The notes beneath the pieces were generated by a model. It did not search any database. It was not told where the DNA came from and saw nothing but the letters and a program-made list of their open reading frames with translations. From positions 1-13,455 of the forward strand of contig JAGVMW010000082.1 of the NCBI GenBank assembly GCA_020053615.1: DNA of 13,455 nt, read 5' to 3'. The position numbers and the translations under genes were made by a program. This stretch comes from an archaeon (lineage in GTDB: Archaea > Nanobdellota > Nanobdellia > Woesearchaeales > GW2011-AR9). Shown here piece by piece: positions 1 to 7,271 of the stretch; positions within the stretch are counted from its first letter, which is position 1; each line of letters opens with the position of its first letter.

Positions 1-1
1 T

Positions 2-53
2 GATACCCCACCGCTTGCGGTGATTGGGTTTGATTACCCTCAACTATTTGGGT
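2..53. repeat. Copy 1 of a CUUG-loop hairpin repeat, with a second small stem
   Basis: Seen: GATACCCC at 2-9, then stem CACCG (9-13), loop CTTG (14-17), stem CGGTG (18-22), a one-sided ATT bulge (23-25) and GGG (26-28) that can pair with CCC (6-8). The unit (2-28) recurs at 93-119 with compensatory changes. After it, ACCC (36-39) can pair with GGGT (50-53), and GTTTG (28-32) with CAAAC (62-66). The window starts at this unit, so its 5' side is not visible. It could belong to a structured RNA or a palindromic repeat family; strand is not known. Confidence 0.55.
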
Positions 54-69
54 GGGGAGAACAAACTTT

Positions 70-126
70 GAAAACTCCCTGTGCTGTTGACAGATACCCC
101 GCCCCTTGGGGCGATTGGGAGTTTTC
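70..126. repeat. Copy 2 of the CUUG-loop hairpin repeat inside a 10-bp inverted repeat
   Basis: Seen: GATACCCC (93-100), stem CGCCC (100-104), loop CTTG (105-108), stem GGGCG (109-113), ATT bulge (114-116), GGG (117-119). Around it lies a perfect 10-bp inverted repeat, GAAAACTCCC (70-79) with GGGAGTTTTC (117-126). GGG 117-119 can pair with either CCC 97-99 or CCC 77-79, so two folds compete. It ends 2 nt past the stop codon of the minus-strand radical SAM gene, so it may serve as a 3'-end or mRNA-stability structure for that operon. It could equally be the edge of an RNA gene lying to the left. Confidence 0.6.
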
Positions 127-128
127 AT

Positions 129-1733
129 TTATTTTTTACTTACAATAGTTTTGTTCTGGGCTAACACAATAGTTGTCATGGCTGCAAACCTTAATGTTTT
201 AGTAAGGTCTATTTTCGTTTCCTCCGAAATGATGTTAGCAATAGCTCTAATGGTTCTTGTGCCATCGGCCATGGAATAATATTTTTTGGAAACGGTTCTC
301 ATTTCATCACTGTTCTTTTGGTCAATCGTTTCGTCTCCAGGAAAATACTTAAATAATGAGATTTGACTTATTTCTACGCATTGTTTAATCGACGTCTCAG
401 AAAAGTCTTCGACTGCAAGTGGAATATCATCCAATAAAGAAAAAGGAAGAAAATTTATCTGGTGATGAAACAAGTCGCTCCAGTCATCCATCAGCACCAT
501 CCCTTCTTTAAATCGATTCTCAAAAAAAGAAGTTCCTGGGGCGGGAGTGGCAAACTGGCCTAAAGTAACATACGGAACTGATCCAAAAAATTTGTAATTA
601 ATTGATTCTGGAATATTTTCTTCGACATATTCTCTCAATTTCCTGATGCTGTCAATAGTTTCACCTGGATTAAATACCATTATAGTATACAAAGGGCTTA
701 AACCGGCTTCTCGTTGGAGTTTAACTGCAGTATCAATGATATCTATTTTCTGATTTTTATTAATTTTTTCCAGAATGATATTATCTACTGTTTCCAAGCC
801 CATTTCTATTCCAACACAACCTGCTTGTTTTATCTTTAACAGCAGTTCTTTATTCTCTATAACGTGAGCAGCTCTAGAAAGAGCAACCCATTGAATATCG
901 AAATCCAACAACATAAGCAAAGAACTCAGTTTATTCACAAAAGTTGGATTTAATAAAAAATTATCATCATAAAACTGGAATCGAGTAAATCCACATTTTT
1001 GGTTTAAAGTTTTAATTTCTTCGACAACTTTTTCTGGAGATCGCCATCTAACTTTTCTTCGCCACATTTTTGGAGAAAGGCAGAAACTGCAATCATAAGG
1101 ACAGCCTCTGGAAGCCAAAATAGGTATTCTCTTCCCTCCGATAACATGAAGTTGGCGCAGTTTTTCACTGTTAACATATCTTCTCATCTCAATCAGTTCT
1201 AATTTCGGGAGAGGGATATTATCTAAATTATCAATAAGTGGCTGATCCGGTGTCTTTATGACCTGGTCTTTCTCTTTGAATGCTATACCTTTAACGTTTT
1301 TCAGGGTTGTTTTGTCTTGAATAGTTTTAACCAGCTCAGAAAAAGTTTTCTCACCTTCTCCTATAACTACCACATCACAATAATATAACACCTCAGCAGA
1401 ATTAAAGCTGGCGTGAATACCTCCATGTATAATAAAAATATCTTTATTATTTTTTTTTATCTCTTTAGAAAGCTCATACACAAAAGGAGCTTGGCAGGTC
1501 CAATAGCCAATAGCAACAATATCTGGTTTTTGAAAGGTTACTTCATCCAGAATTTCTGGTTTACCACAATTATTAAGATGAGCATCAAAACAAGATATGG
1601 AAACATTCTTATTCCTCTCTTCCAGATAAGCAGCTATCCGGCAGATGGATAAAGGCAAGACTAGTTTATGGCGATGATTAACCGGAAAAGGCGGATGGAT
1701 GAATAATATACTTGTTTTTTTTTGTGTTATCAT
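129..1733 (-). CDS. B12-binding-type radical SAM enzyme, last gene of the operon
   Basis: 534 residues. Residues 1-170 look like the cobalamin-binding Rossmann domain of class B radical SAM proteins (FIHPPFP near the start, GGIHAS about 103-108, IGEGEKTF about 124-131). No DxHxxG cobalamin motif is visible, which is common in this class. The radical SAM core follows, with CPYDCSFC giving cysteines 211, 215 and 218 for the 4Fe-4S cluster, then a YDDNF strand motif and GIEMGLET. The last 150 or so residues are unassigned. The ATG at 1733 lies in an ATGA overlap with the stop of the preceding gene, with GAGATGA just upstream, so the two are probably translationally coupled. Family members methylate unactivated carbons, cyclise or couple substrates; the substrate here cannot be read. 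It is a paralogue of its neighbour (both have ..R.P.KVVEE.. after the cluster motif). Confidence 0.85.
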   Translation of the reverse strand: MITQKKTSILFIHPPFPVNHRHKLVLPLSICRIAAYLEERNKNVSISCFDAHLNNCGKPEILDEVTFQKPDIVAIGYWTCQAPFVYELSKEIKKNNKDIFIIHGGIHASFNSAEVLYYCDVVVIGEGEKTFSELVKTIQDKTTLKNVKGIAFKEKDQVIKTPDQPLIDNLDNIPLPKLELIEMRRYVNSEKLRQLHVIGGKRIPILASRGCPYDCSFCLSPKMWRRKVRWRSPEKVVEEIKTLNQKCGFTRFQFYDDNFLLNPTFVNKLSSLLMLLDFDIQWVALSRAAHVIENKELLLKIKQAGCVGIEMGLETVDNIILEKINKNQKIDIIDTAVKLQREAGLSPLYTIMVFNPGETIDSIRKLREYVEENIPESINYKFFGSVPYVTLGQFATPAPGTSFFENRFKEGMVLMDDWSDLFHHQINFLPFSLLDDIPLAVEDFSETSIKQCVEISQISLFKYFPGDETIDQKNSDEMRTVSKKYYSMADGTRTIRAIANIISEETKIDLTKTLRFAAMTTIVLAQNKTIVSKK

Positions 1734-3208
1734 ATTTTCATCTCTTTCCCTAAAAATTGAAAATAATCATTAAATGCTTTTTGAAAACGGAAATCAATTT
1801 CGCAACTAGTTCTTACTCTCTTCAAATATTCTGGGCTGTCATAAAATTCACGGTGCATTTTTTCCTGCAGAAATTTCAGCGTCTGATGATTTAAAGTTTG
1901 ATGCCGATACACTAAATGATTTCGGTCATGTTTTTCTAAATCTGAATCTAATTCTAAACCCTGATGAAATAAATTGCTCAACGGAATGGGTGTAAAGATC
2001 CCGACATTTAATTGATGTAGCGGCAGATGTTTTAATTCCTGTGCATCTCTGGCAATGGACTCCGCAGTTTCCCATGGAAATCCAATGATATAATATCCCT
2101 GATTGAGCATTCCTGCCTGAAAAGAACTTTCTAAAACTAGCTGCGCTTGCTCAGCTCGTAAAGTTTTTCCCGAAATCTTTTTGTTCATCTGGTGAAGAGA
2201 AGCATTATTGGTAGATTCAATTCCCCAAGCAATCTTGTAGCAGCCGGCTTTTTTCATCAAGTGCAGTAATTCTTTCTGTCCATCAGCAGTTTCAATGTTG
2301 CTCATGCAATACCAAGACAAATTTAAATTTGATTTAAGCATCTCTTGACACAATTCACGGGCTTTACTGGGAACAGCCGTAAAATTTAAGTCAATAAAAT
2401 AAACCATATCTGCCCCTTTCTGTTTCAATTCTTGCAGCTCTTCCACTACTTTTTTGGGTTCTCTGAAAGTTAAAGTCTTACCCCACACTTGACTATTATC
2501 GCAGAAGCTGCATTCCCCATAACATCCTCGACTATATTCCATTAAAGCATAATGCGGGTTTGAGGAAAGCGAAGGTATTGATATCCCCTGATAAGACTGC
2601 TGTAATACTATTTCAAAACGTTTGGCGGGAGGAAAAGAATCTATATTTCTTATTCGTGGTCTAGGATTAGTTAGCACAGTTGTTTCATGATGTTTGAATG
2701 CTAATCCTTTAATTTGGTTATATTCATTGCCATTCTGGTTATTTCTATTATTATCTCTTTCATTATCTTTCTCTTTCTCAATCTCTTCCAATAGTTCGTT
2801 AAATGTTTCTTCGCCCTCATTAAATACTATAAAATCAAATGGCTCTTTGAAAGTAAACTTTTCCGTTTGCATCATAAAGCTAGGATAACGGTTTCCAGCT
2901 ATGGTAATGGTCTTGGGATTATGATTCTTAATCTCTGCTGCAATTCTCTTTCCAGCAGGATATTGACAGGTGTATAATGAAAAGCACACTAAATCCGGTT
3001 CATAACGGATAATATTATTAATTATTTCCTGTTCAGACAAATTTGTTGTAATCCTCTCTTTTATCATTATCGGAAGGAACAATTCCGTTTCATGTCCTTT
3101 CTGTTCAGCAATTGCTAGAATCCTTTCTAACCCATATGGCTCGCTTACCGCATGCTGAATCTTGGGGTCAAGAACAGTATCATACCAGTAAATTCCAGCG
3201 ACTTTCAT
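1730..3208 (-). CDS. B12-binding-type radical SAM enzyme with an Asn-rich insert
   Basis: 492 residues from the ATG at 3208. An upstream TTG at 3226 is in frame, but the ATG sits in an ATGA overlap with the stop of the methyltransferase gene and has GAGG about 9 nt upstream, so I prefer it. Residues 1-165 resemble a cobalamin-binding domain (DLVCFSLYTCQYP, NEGEETF). The radical SAM cluster motif is CYGECSFC with cysteines 209, 213 and 216. GIEST, IIGFPWET and a TPIPLSNLF stretch fit the radical SAM barrel. Residues 132-155 are a polar low-complexity run rich in Asn, Asp, Glu and Arg, placed where the B12 domain meets the core, so probably a flexible linker. Overlaps on both sides imply co-expression and perhaps joint action with the neighbouring radical SAM protein and the methyltransferase. 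Substrate unknown. Confidence 0.85.
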   Translation of the reverse strand: MKVAGIYWYDTVLDPKIQHAVSEPYGLERILAIAEQKGHETELFLPIMIKERITTNLSEQEIINNIIRYEPDLVCFSLYTCQYPAGKRIAAEIKNHNPKTITIAGNRYPSFMMQTEKFTFKEPFDFIVFNEGEETFNELLEEIEKEKDNERDNNRNNQNGNEYNQIKGLAFKHHETTVLTNPRPRIRNIDSFPPAKRFEIVLQQSYQGISIPSLSSNPHYALMEYSRGCYGECSFCDNSQVWGKTLTFREPKKVVEELQELKQKGADMVYFIDLNFTAVPSKARELCQEMLKSNLNLSWYCMSNIETADGQKELLHLMKKAGCYKIAWGIESTNNASLHQMNKKISGKTLRAEQAQLVLESSFQAGMLNQGYYIIGFPWETAESIARDAQELKHLPLHQLNVGIFTPIPLSNLFHQGLELDSDLEKHDRNHLVYRHQTLNHQTLKFLQEKMHREFYDSPEYLKRVRTSCEIDFRFQKAFNDYFQFLGKEMKI

Positions 3209-3810
3209 CTTTTTAGTCCTCGCCAATATTTTTCATCAGGTAATTTTCCTTTCTCTTTTTCGCTCTCCTTTTCTTTTACCACCTCTAATTCAAAATAAAC
3301 TTCCGAATAGATGTTCCATAAGAACAGATTAAAGAAGCGCTTAAAAGGAATATATTTTCTAAATCGCTTGATGGGAGTTTTAATATTAGTCTTGGAAGAA
3401 TTACGCAGCACTTTATTTAATACTTTTAATCTGACTTTGGAATAATAATCAAACGTATTTTTCTCAGTAAAATAATCAAACGTATTTTCGCTAAAAAAGC
3501 ATTTATGTGTAGGATCTCTAAACGTGCCTTCATATTTGTAATATGGAACTACTATTTTCCATTTTCCCCCTGGTTTAGTTATGCGATACATCTCTTCCAG
3601 AAATTCAGTAAAATGACCAATATGTTCTAAAGTATGTTCGCAAATGATTTCAGAGGCAGAATTATCTGAAAAGGGAAGCGGAAGCTGTTCTAAATCCAAA
3701 CGTAAGTCTGTTTCAGGCAAAGCAGCTTTATCTATGTTTATGAAATTTGGATAAACTTTTCTTCCACTTCCTAAGTTCAGTTTTAGTTCATTCCCTTTAA
3801 TTGCAGTCAT
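3205..3810 (-). CDS. Class I SAM-dependent methyltransferase
   Basis: 201 residues from the ATG at 3810; an in-frame TTG at 3825 would add five residues. Neither has a convincing ribosome binding site, so the start is uncertain. Seen: the SAM-binding loop LNLGSG (11-16), the acidic strand end INID (24-27), LPFSDNSASEIICEHTLEHI (about 45-64) typical of Methyltransferase_11-like proteins, and ITKPGG (77-82). The C-terminal 70 residues are rich in Phe, Arg and Lys and end in a Lys/Glu run, which may bind a lipid surface or partner. Related enzymes often methylate sugars, lipid head groups or small metabolites. Its ATGA overlap with the first radical SAM gene suggests they work on one product, but the acceptor cannot be deduced. 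Confidence 0.8.
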   Translation of the reverse strand: MTAIKGNELKLNLGSGRKVYPNFINIDKAALPETDLRLDLEQLPLPFSDNSASEIICEHTLEHIGHFTEFLEEMYRITKPGGKWKIVVPYYKYEGTFRDPTHKCFFSENTFDYFTEKNTFDYYSKVRLKVLNKVLRNSSKTNIKTPIKRFRKYIPFKRFFNLFLWNIYSEVYFELEVVKEKESEKEKGKLPDEKYWRGLKR

Positions 3811-3855
3811 GGATTTTTGGTCCAATGTGTATTTTCTATGTGTTTATCTTGTCGT

Positions 3856-4701
3856 CTATGGTAAACCCAACATTCCACCGAAATTTTTATCGCGATTCAA
3901 CACATAATCTAATAATGGCTTGGGAAACTGAGGAAGATTTCCTCCAAACGACAGTGTCAATCCCGTCTTAGATTTTATATTTCTCTGGGACTCTCGCAGT
4001 GCATTATATAGTCCTTCTCCCAGCTGAACTTCAGAAAGGGTTACGCTTGCATCAGACGAAGCGTTTATGATTTCATTCTTAGCATATTCTGAATTAACTT
4101 TTAAACTAACATCCACTGATCTGTCATAAGATGTTAATATCATCCCGCAGGGATTAGCTTCTCGACGAGGAAGTTGTCGCGGAGTGCATTCTATCATTAA
4201 TAATGAACCCAACTTTTTCTCAGTATTTTTATGCGCTTGATTTCGAGAGGCATCTGCATAATCCAAAGTTAAGAGTGGTTCTTGGTCAAAGTTAAACAAA
4301 GTCATATTTTCCTGCGGAGTTACTCCTACTTTTTCTCCTGGTTTAAGTACATGTAATATCGCTTCAGATGGATGCGATGTTGCATTGTAAGTCAACATTC
4401 CTCCAAACCCTTTAAACTCATAAATCTCCTGAAACATTCTACTCTCTGCTTCTTCAGCAATATGAGTATGTCCAAAAGTAGTGCCTAAAACAATATTTCT
4501 CCCCGAATAAATATGCGGCAGTACTGTTACATTAGGCAGTTTAGGATTTTGCTTATGTTCTGTTCCACTATATACCCAGCTATCGTCGATGCAATTAGAT
4601 ATACTTTGTTTGTAATCTTCGGAAAACAAAGGTTTTACATCTGAATACTTCCGGTTGTTAATTTCATATCCTAACGCTCCTAATACTTTTATTTCTAGCA
4701 T
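3856..4701 (-). CDS. Cupin protein related to archaeal phosphoglucose isomerase, with a C-terminal extension
   Basis: 281 residues. The ATG at 4701 has a strong site, GGAGGTGG, 6 nt upstream. From memory of the Pyrococcus cupin-type phosphoglucose isomerase, residues 60-150 align well: GTTFGHTH (metal ligands H78 and H80), QEIYEFKGFGGML (ligand E92), LKPGEKVGVTP, and FDQEPLLTLDYADAS. Where the Pyrococcus enzyme has its fourth ligand, a His in WAH, this protein has Met133 in ENM. Residues 160-281 are not found in the classical 190-residue enzyme and I do not recognise them. The gene follows 6-phosphogluconate dehydrogenase, so conversion of fructose-6-phosphate and glucose-6-phosphate fits the context. 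The altered ligand means it may instead be a different sugar-phosphate isomerase or a binding protein. Confidence 0.6.
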   Translation of the reverse strand: MLEIKVLGALGYEINNRKYSDVKPLFSEDYKQSISNCIDDSWVYSGTEHKQNPKLPNVTVLPHIYSGRNIVLGTTFGHTHIAEEAESRMFQEIYEFKGFGGMLTYNATSHPSEAILHVLKPGEKVGVTPQENMTLFNFDQEPLLTLDYADASRNQAHKNTEKKLGSLLMIECTPRQLPRREANPCGMILTSYDRSVDVSLKVNSEYAKNEIINASSDASVTLSEVQLGEGLYNALRESQRNIKSKTGLTLSFGGNLPQFPKPLLDYVLNRDKNFGGMLGLP

Positions 4702-4707
4702 ATTTCC

Positions 4708-4715
4708 ACCTCCAC
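4708..4715 (-). promoter_or_regulatory. Strong Shine-Dalgarno site of the cupin gene
   Basis: On the minus strand GGAGGTGG lies 6 nt before the ATG at 4701. The 58-nt gap upstream is A-rich on the coding strand and shows no clear TATA box or hairpin, so I read this as an intra-operon gap rather than a new promoter. Confidence 0.7.
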
Positions 4716-4759
4716 AATGGATTTTACTATTTTTTAATCTTTTATTTTTTAGTATTTGT

Positions 4760-5725
4760 TTATTCTTCTCGTTTTTTATACTCTATTTTATGTCCGCCAA
4801 AGACGTTTCTCATTCCGGCGATGCACTTTCCGGCAAAAGAATCATCTTGACGTGATCTGTAGCGGTCAAGAAGTGCGAGTGCATTACAGCTGGCGGGGAT
4901 ATTTAGTTCTAAAGTTGTGGCCAAAGCCCATTCTCCGGTCTCTCCTCCGCCAACCTTACCTGACAAGTGTTCTAAATTACTTCCAAATTCATTTTCATTA
5001 AATGCATCAGCAAGATAACCCATTAATTTTGACTCGATAATGCTTCCTTTATTCCAGACTCCACAAATCTTTCCTAAGTTAAGTTCTTCTCCCCAGAATT
5101 TATCTCCGCCCTCTTTTACCAGTTCTACTCCTTCTCCGATGCATTTCTCAATTCCATACTCGATGAAATTATGCATCATCTTCACAAAATGTCCCGTGCC
5201 GCTTGGTCCAGTGTACAAGTAGCCTTGCGGCGCTGAAATTGCTTTAAACAACTGTTCTAATTGCTCGTATACTTCTCTTTCTCCTCCGATGGTTAAGCAG
5301 GCTCCATTTCTTGCTCCTTTAAGTCCGCCGGAAGTGCCAATGTCTAGGTAATTAATTCCTTTCTCTTTAAGTTCATGTGCTCTTCTCATGGAATCTTTAA
5401 AATAAGAGTTTCCTCCGTCGATAAGAATATCTTTAGGTGATAGTTCAGGAAGCAAAGAAGTTATCACTCCATCTACTGCTTTTCCAGCCGGAACCATCAT
5501 CCATATCACTTTAGGTGAATCCAACGCAGAAGCAACTTCCTCTAACGAAGAAGGCAGTTGAAGTTTTTCTGTTTCTACTTCTTCTTTTCTCTCTTCTCCC
5601 AATTGATGTCCGCAATTTTGATTTTGATCATATGCAACCACATCAAAATCTTTGTCGAGCAAGTTCATCACCATATTCGCGCCCATTCTTCCCAAGCCGA
5701 TATAACCTAATTGATTTATTTCCAT
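4760..5725 (-). CDS. gnd: 6-phosphogluconate dehydrogenase, short NAD-type
   Basis: 321 residues, matching the short form (about 300) rather than the 470-residue enzyme of E. coli. It oxidatively decarboxylates 6-phosphogluconate to ribulose-5-phosphate. Seen: Rossmann loop GLGRMG (10-15); Asp33 at the end of the second strand, which favours NAD over NADP; DGGNS (103-107); LDIGTSGGLKG (127-137); ACLTIGG (142-148); and the catalytic block GHFVKMMHN with Lys182 and Asn186. GGGETGEWAL (259-268) and the YRSRQDD..GK segment complete the substrate pocket. All key residues are present. The ATG at 5725 has GAGGT about 7 nt upstream, and that site overlaps the stop codon of the previous gene, a tight coupling. 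Most archaea lack this enzyme; haloarchaea are a known exception. Function is firm; its role in a full pathway depends on the neighbours. Confidence 0.93.
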   Translation of the reverse strand: MEINQLGYIGLGRMGANMVMNLLDKDFDVVAYDQNQNCGHQLGEERKEEVETEKLQLPSSLEEVASALDSPKVIWMMVPAGKAVDGVITSLLPELSPKDILIDGGNSYFKDSMRRAHELKEKGINYLDIGTSGGLKGARNGACLTIGGEREVYEQLEQLFKAISAPQGYLYTGPSGTGHFVKMMHNFIEYGIEKCIGEGVELVKEGGDKFWGEELNLGKICGVWNKGSIIESKLMGYLADAFNENEFGSNLEHLSGKVGGGETGEWALATTLELNIPASCNALALLDRYRSRQDDSFAGKCIAGMRNVFGGHKIEYKKREE

Positions 5726-5734
5726 GTTCTTACC

Positions 5735-6499
5735 TCATTCTTTTAATTTATTATTAGCATCTACCATTGCGTAAGCCCGGCATTGGGCTGCATCTGCTTT
5801 GAGATAATTCACTGGCACAGCATGCAATTGAAACAACTTATTTCCCGTTTTCTCAGCCAGAGTCTGCAAATTTACTACGGTTTCCAAAATTAAAATATCT
5901 CGAGATAAAAATTCTCGATGCACTTCACTATTGCTGCCTCTTTTATCAAAAGATTGAGAGTCAATTCCAATCAACTTCAATGGCAGGTTCAAACTGCAGA
6001 GGTATTCTGCTGATTTGGGAGTGAGATATGAAAAAAATCCACTGCTTTTAGCCCAACTGGTAATTGTTTGATCATAACCCGTGCGCAGAATCAATGCTTC
6101 AATGGATCGAAGCGACAGAAATTGTTCTATATGCTTAATTTCTGTCTCTAACATCTCTGGTTCTACTACTTCTATAAACCCTCGTGGAGCAATGGAACGA
6201 GTAGCGTATTTAGTCAAGTCGACTAATCCCGCGGTAGCAATAAACTTGTCGGGTGCATATTGGTCAATCGTCTTCCCGCCTTTGATTTTATGCGCCGGAG
6301 CATCTATATGTGTCCCATGATGAGATTTAAGATACAGCATGGTAAATCCCGAGTATATTGCTCCGTTCTCATCCCTTGCTGGAGTTATTTTCACCTGCGG
6401 AGACGGATCTTTAGGATATTTATTCATCTCCTCGCTAATGGCGTAACTTAAATCAATCACTTCAGAATGTATCTCATAATTTATTTTTGTTGTTATCAT
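5735..6499 (-). CDS. Cyclase-family metal-dependent hydrolase, second copy
   Basis: 254 residues. This is the family of kynurenine formamidase and isatin hydrolase. The metal motif HxGTHxDxPxH is intact: H60, H64, D66 and H70. Downstream are LRTGYD (138-143), GIDSQSFD (178-185), H194 and E206 in the usual H...E.. arrangement. There is no signal peptide. It begins 1 nt after the stop of its sister gene, with GGAGG inside that gene's 3' end. Known members open cyclic or linear amides and esters. Standing between a G6PDH-like gene and 6-phosphogluconate dehydrogenase, it is a candidate for hydrolysis of 6-phosphogluconolactone, but this is inference from position. No tryptophan degradation gene is nearby to support a kynurenine role. 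Confidence 0.85.
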   Translation of the reverse strand: MITTKINYEIHSEVIDLSYAISEEMNKYPKDPSPQVKITPARDENGAIYSGFTMLYLKSHHGTHIDAPAHKIKGGKTIDQYAPDKFIATAGLVDLTKYATRSIAPRGFIEVVEPEMLETEIKHIEQFLSLRSIEALILRTGYDQTITSWAKSSGFFSYLTPKSAEYLCSLNLPLKLIGIDSQSFDKRGSNSEVHREFLSRDILILETVVNLQTLAEKTGNKLFQLHAVPVNYLKADAAQCRAYAMVDANNKLKE

Positions 6500-6500
6500 T

Positions 6501-7271
6501 TTATTTTTCCTCCATCTTCTCGTTGATTATGGCATAAGCTCTGGTTTGAGCAGCATCACTTCCTGAATAAAGTAAAGGCATAGAATAAAGATAAAATTTA
6601 TTTTCAGAACGTTGACTATTTTTGTTTAATTGTTGTTTCAACTCTTTTAGATTGACTAAAGTTTCCAAAATTAAAATATCTCGAGATAAAAATTCTAAAT
6701 GAGATTCGCTATTGCTGCCGGAGGGATCAATCGCGAATGAATCAATTCCCACCAAACTTAAAAAAGGGGCGTTAGAAGCAATGTACTTTGCTGCTGCAGG
6801 AGTAAAGTAAGGAAAACCGCGTTCAAAAGATGTTTTTTCTTCTCCGGTGATTCCGCTTTTCTCTGCCATCAAATCTGAAAAACCGGTATAAAAAACTACT
6901 GCTCTTATTTTATCTGACATCCAATTGTCAAAGTCAACTTTTTCTTCTAAATCAGAAACAGTAATTCCTTTCTGCTCTCTGTGGCAAATTCCCTGATCGC
7001 TCAAGTCTATCAGTACCGCTTGATTGATAAACTTCTCTAACAGATACTGATCAATAGTCTTTCCCCCTTTGATTTTATGAGCGGGAGCATCTATGTGGGT
7101 GCCATGATGATTCTTCAAGAGGTATATTTGATACGCTGACTTTACTTTTCTTGTAGTTTCATTTACTCCGGCTTCTACCATTTCCAGAATCTCAAACTCA
7201 GGGTCGCTGGAATATTTTTGCATTCCGATGCGAAAAGGCAGAGTTAAGTCTATAATTAAATCAGTAATCAT
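6501..7271 (-). CDS. Cyclase-family metal-dependent hydrolase, first copy
   Basis: 256 residues, paralogue of the next gene. The HxGTHxDxPxH motif is complete (H55, H59, D61, H65), followed by FYTGFSD, VGIDSFAID, H191 and E203. The two proteins share long identical stretches (HHGTHIDAPAHKIKGG and FLSRDILILET), yet differ elsewhere, for example residues 95-150 here contain an extra acidic stretch. Retention of all metal ligands in both copies argues that both are active; they may form a hetero-oligomer or take different substrates. The ATG at 7271 overlaps the stop of the G6PDH-like gene as ATGA, with GGAGTG about 9 nt upstream, so production is coupled to that dehydrogenase. Lactone or amide hydrolysis is expected; the actual substrate is unknown. 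Confidence 0.85.
   Translation of the reverse strand: MITDLIIDLTLPFRIGMQKYSSDPEFEILEMVEAGVNETTRKVKSAYQIYLLKNHHGTHIDAPAHKIKGGKTIDQYLLEKFINQAVLIDLSDQGICHREQKGITVSDLEEKVDFDNWMSDKIRAVVFYTGFSDLMAEKSGITGEEKTSFERGFPYFTPAAAKYIASNAPFLSLVGIDSFAIDPSGSNSESHLEFLSRDILILETLVNLKELKQQLNKNSQRSENKFYLYSMPLLYSGSDAAQTRAYAIINEKMEEK

Noticed and set aside
2..119. CRISPR array with two repeats
   Set aside because: The two units are not identical, differences are compensatory within stems, only one interval is visible and no cas gene is present.
3209..3226. TTG start giving six extra residues to the second radical SAM protein
   Set aside because: The ATG at 3208 has an upstream GAGG and forms the same ATGA overlap as the next gene pair.
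5893..5910. Palindrome TATCTCGAGATA as an operator
   Set aside because: It lies deep inside coding sequence for a conserved motif, in both paralogues; shared descent or gene conversion explains it.
5735..7271. Kynurenine formamidase assignment
   Set aside because: The family motif alone does not fix the substrate and no kynurenine or tryptophan gene is in the window.
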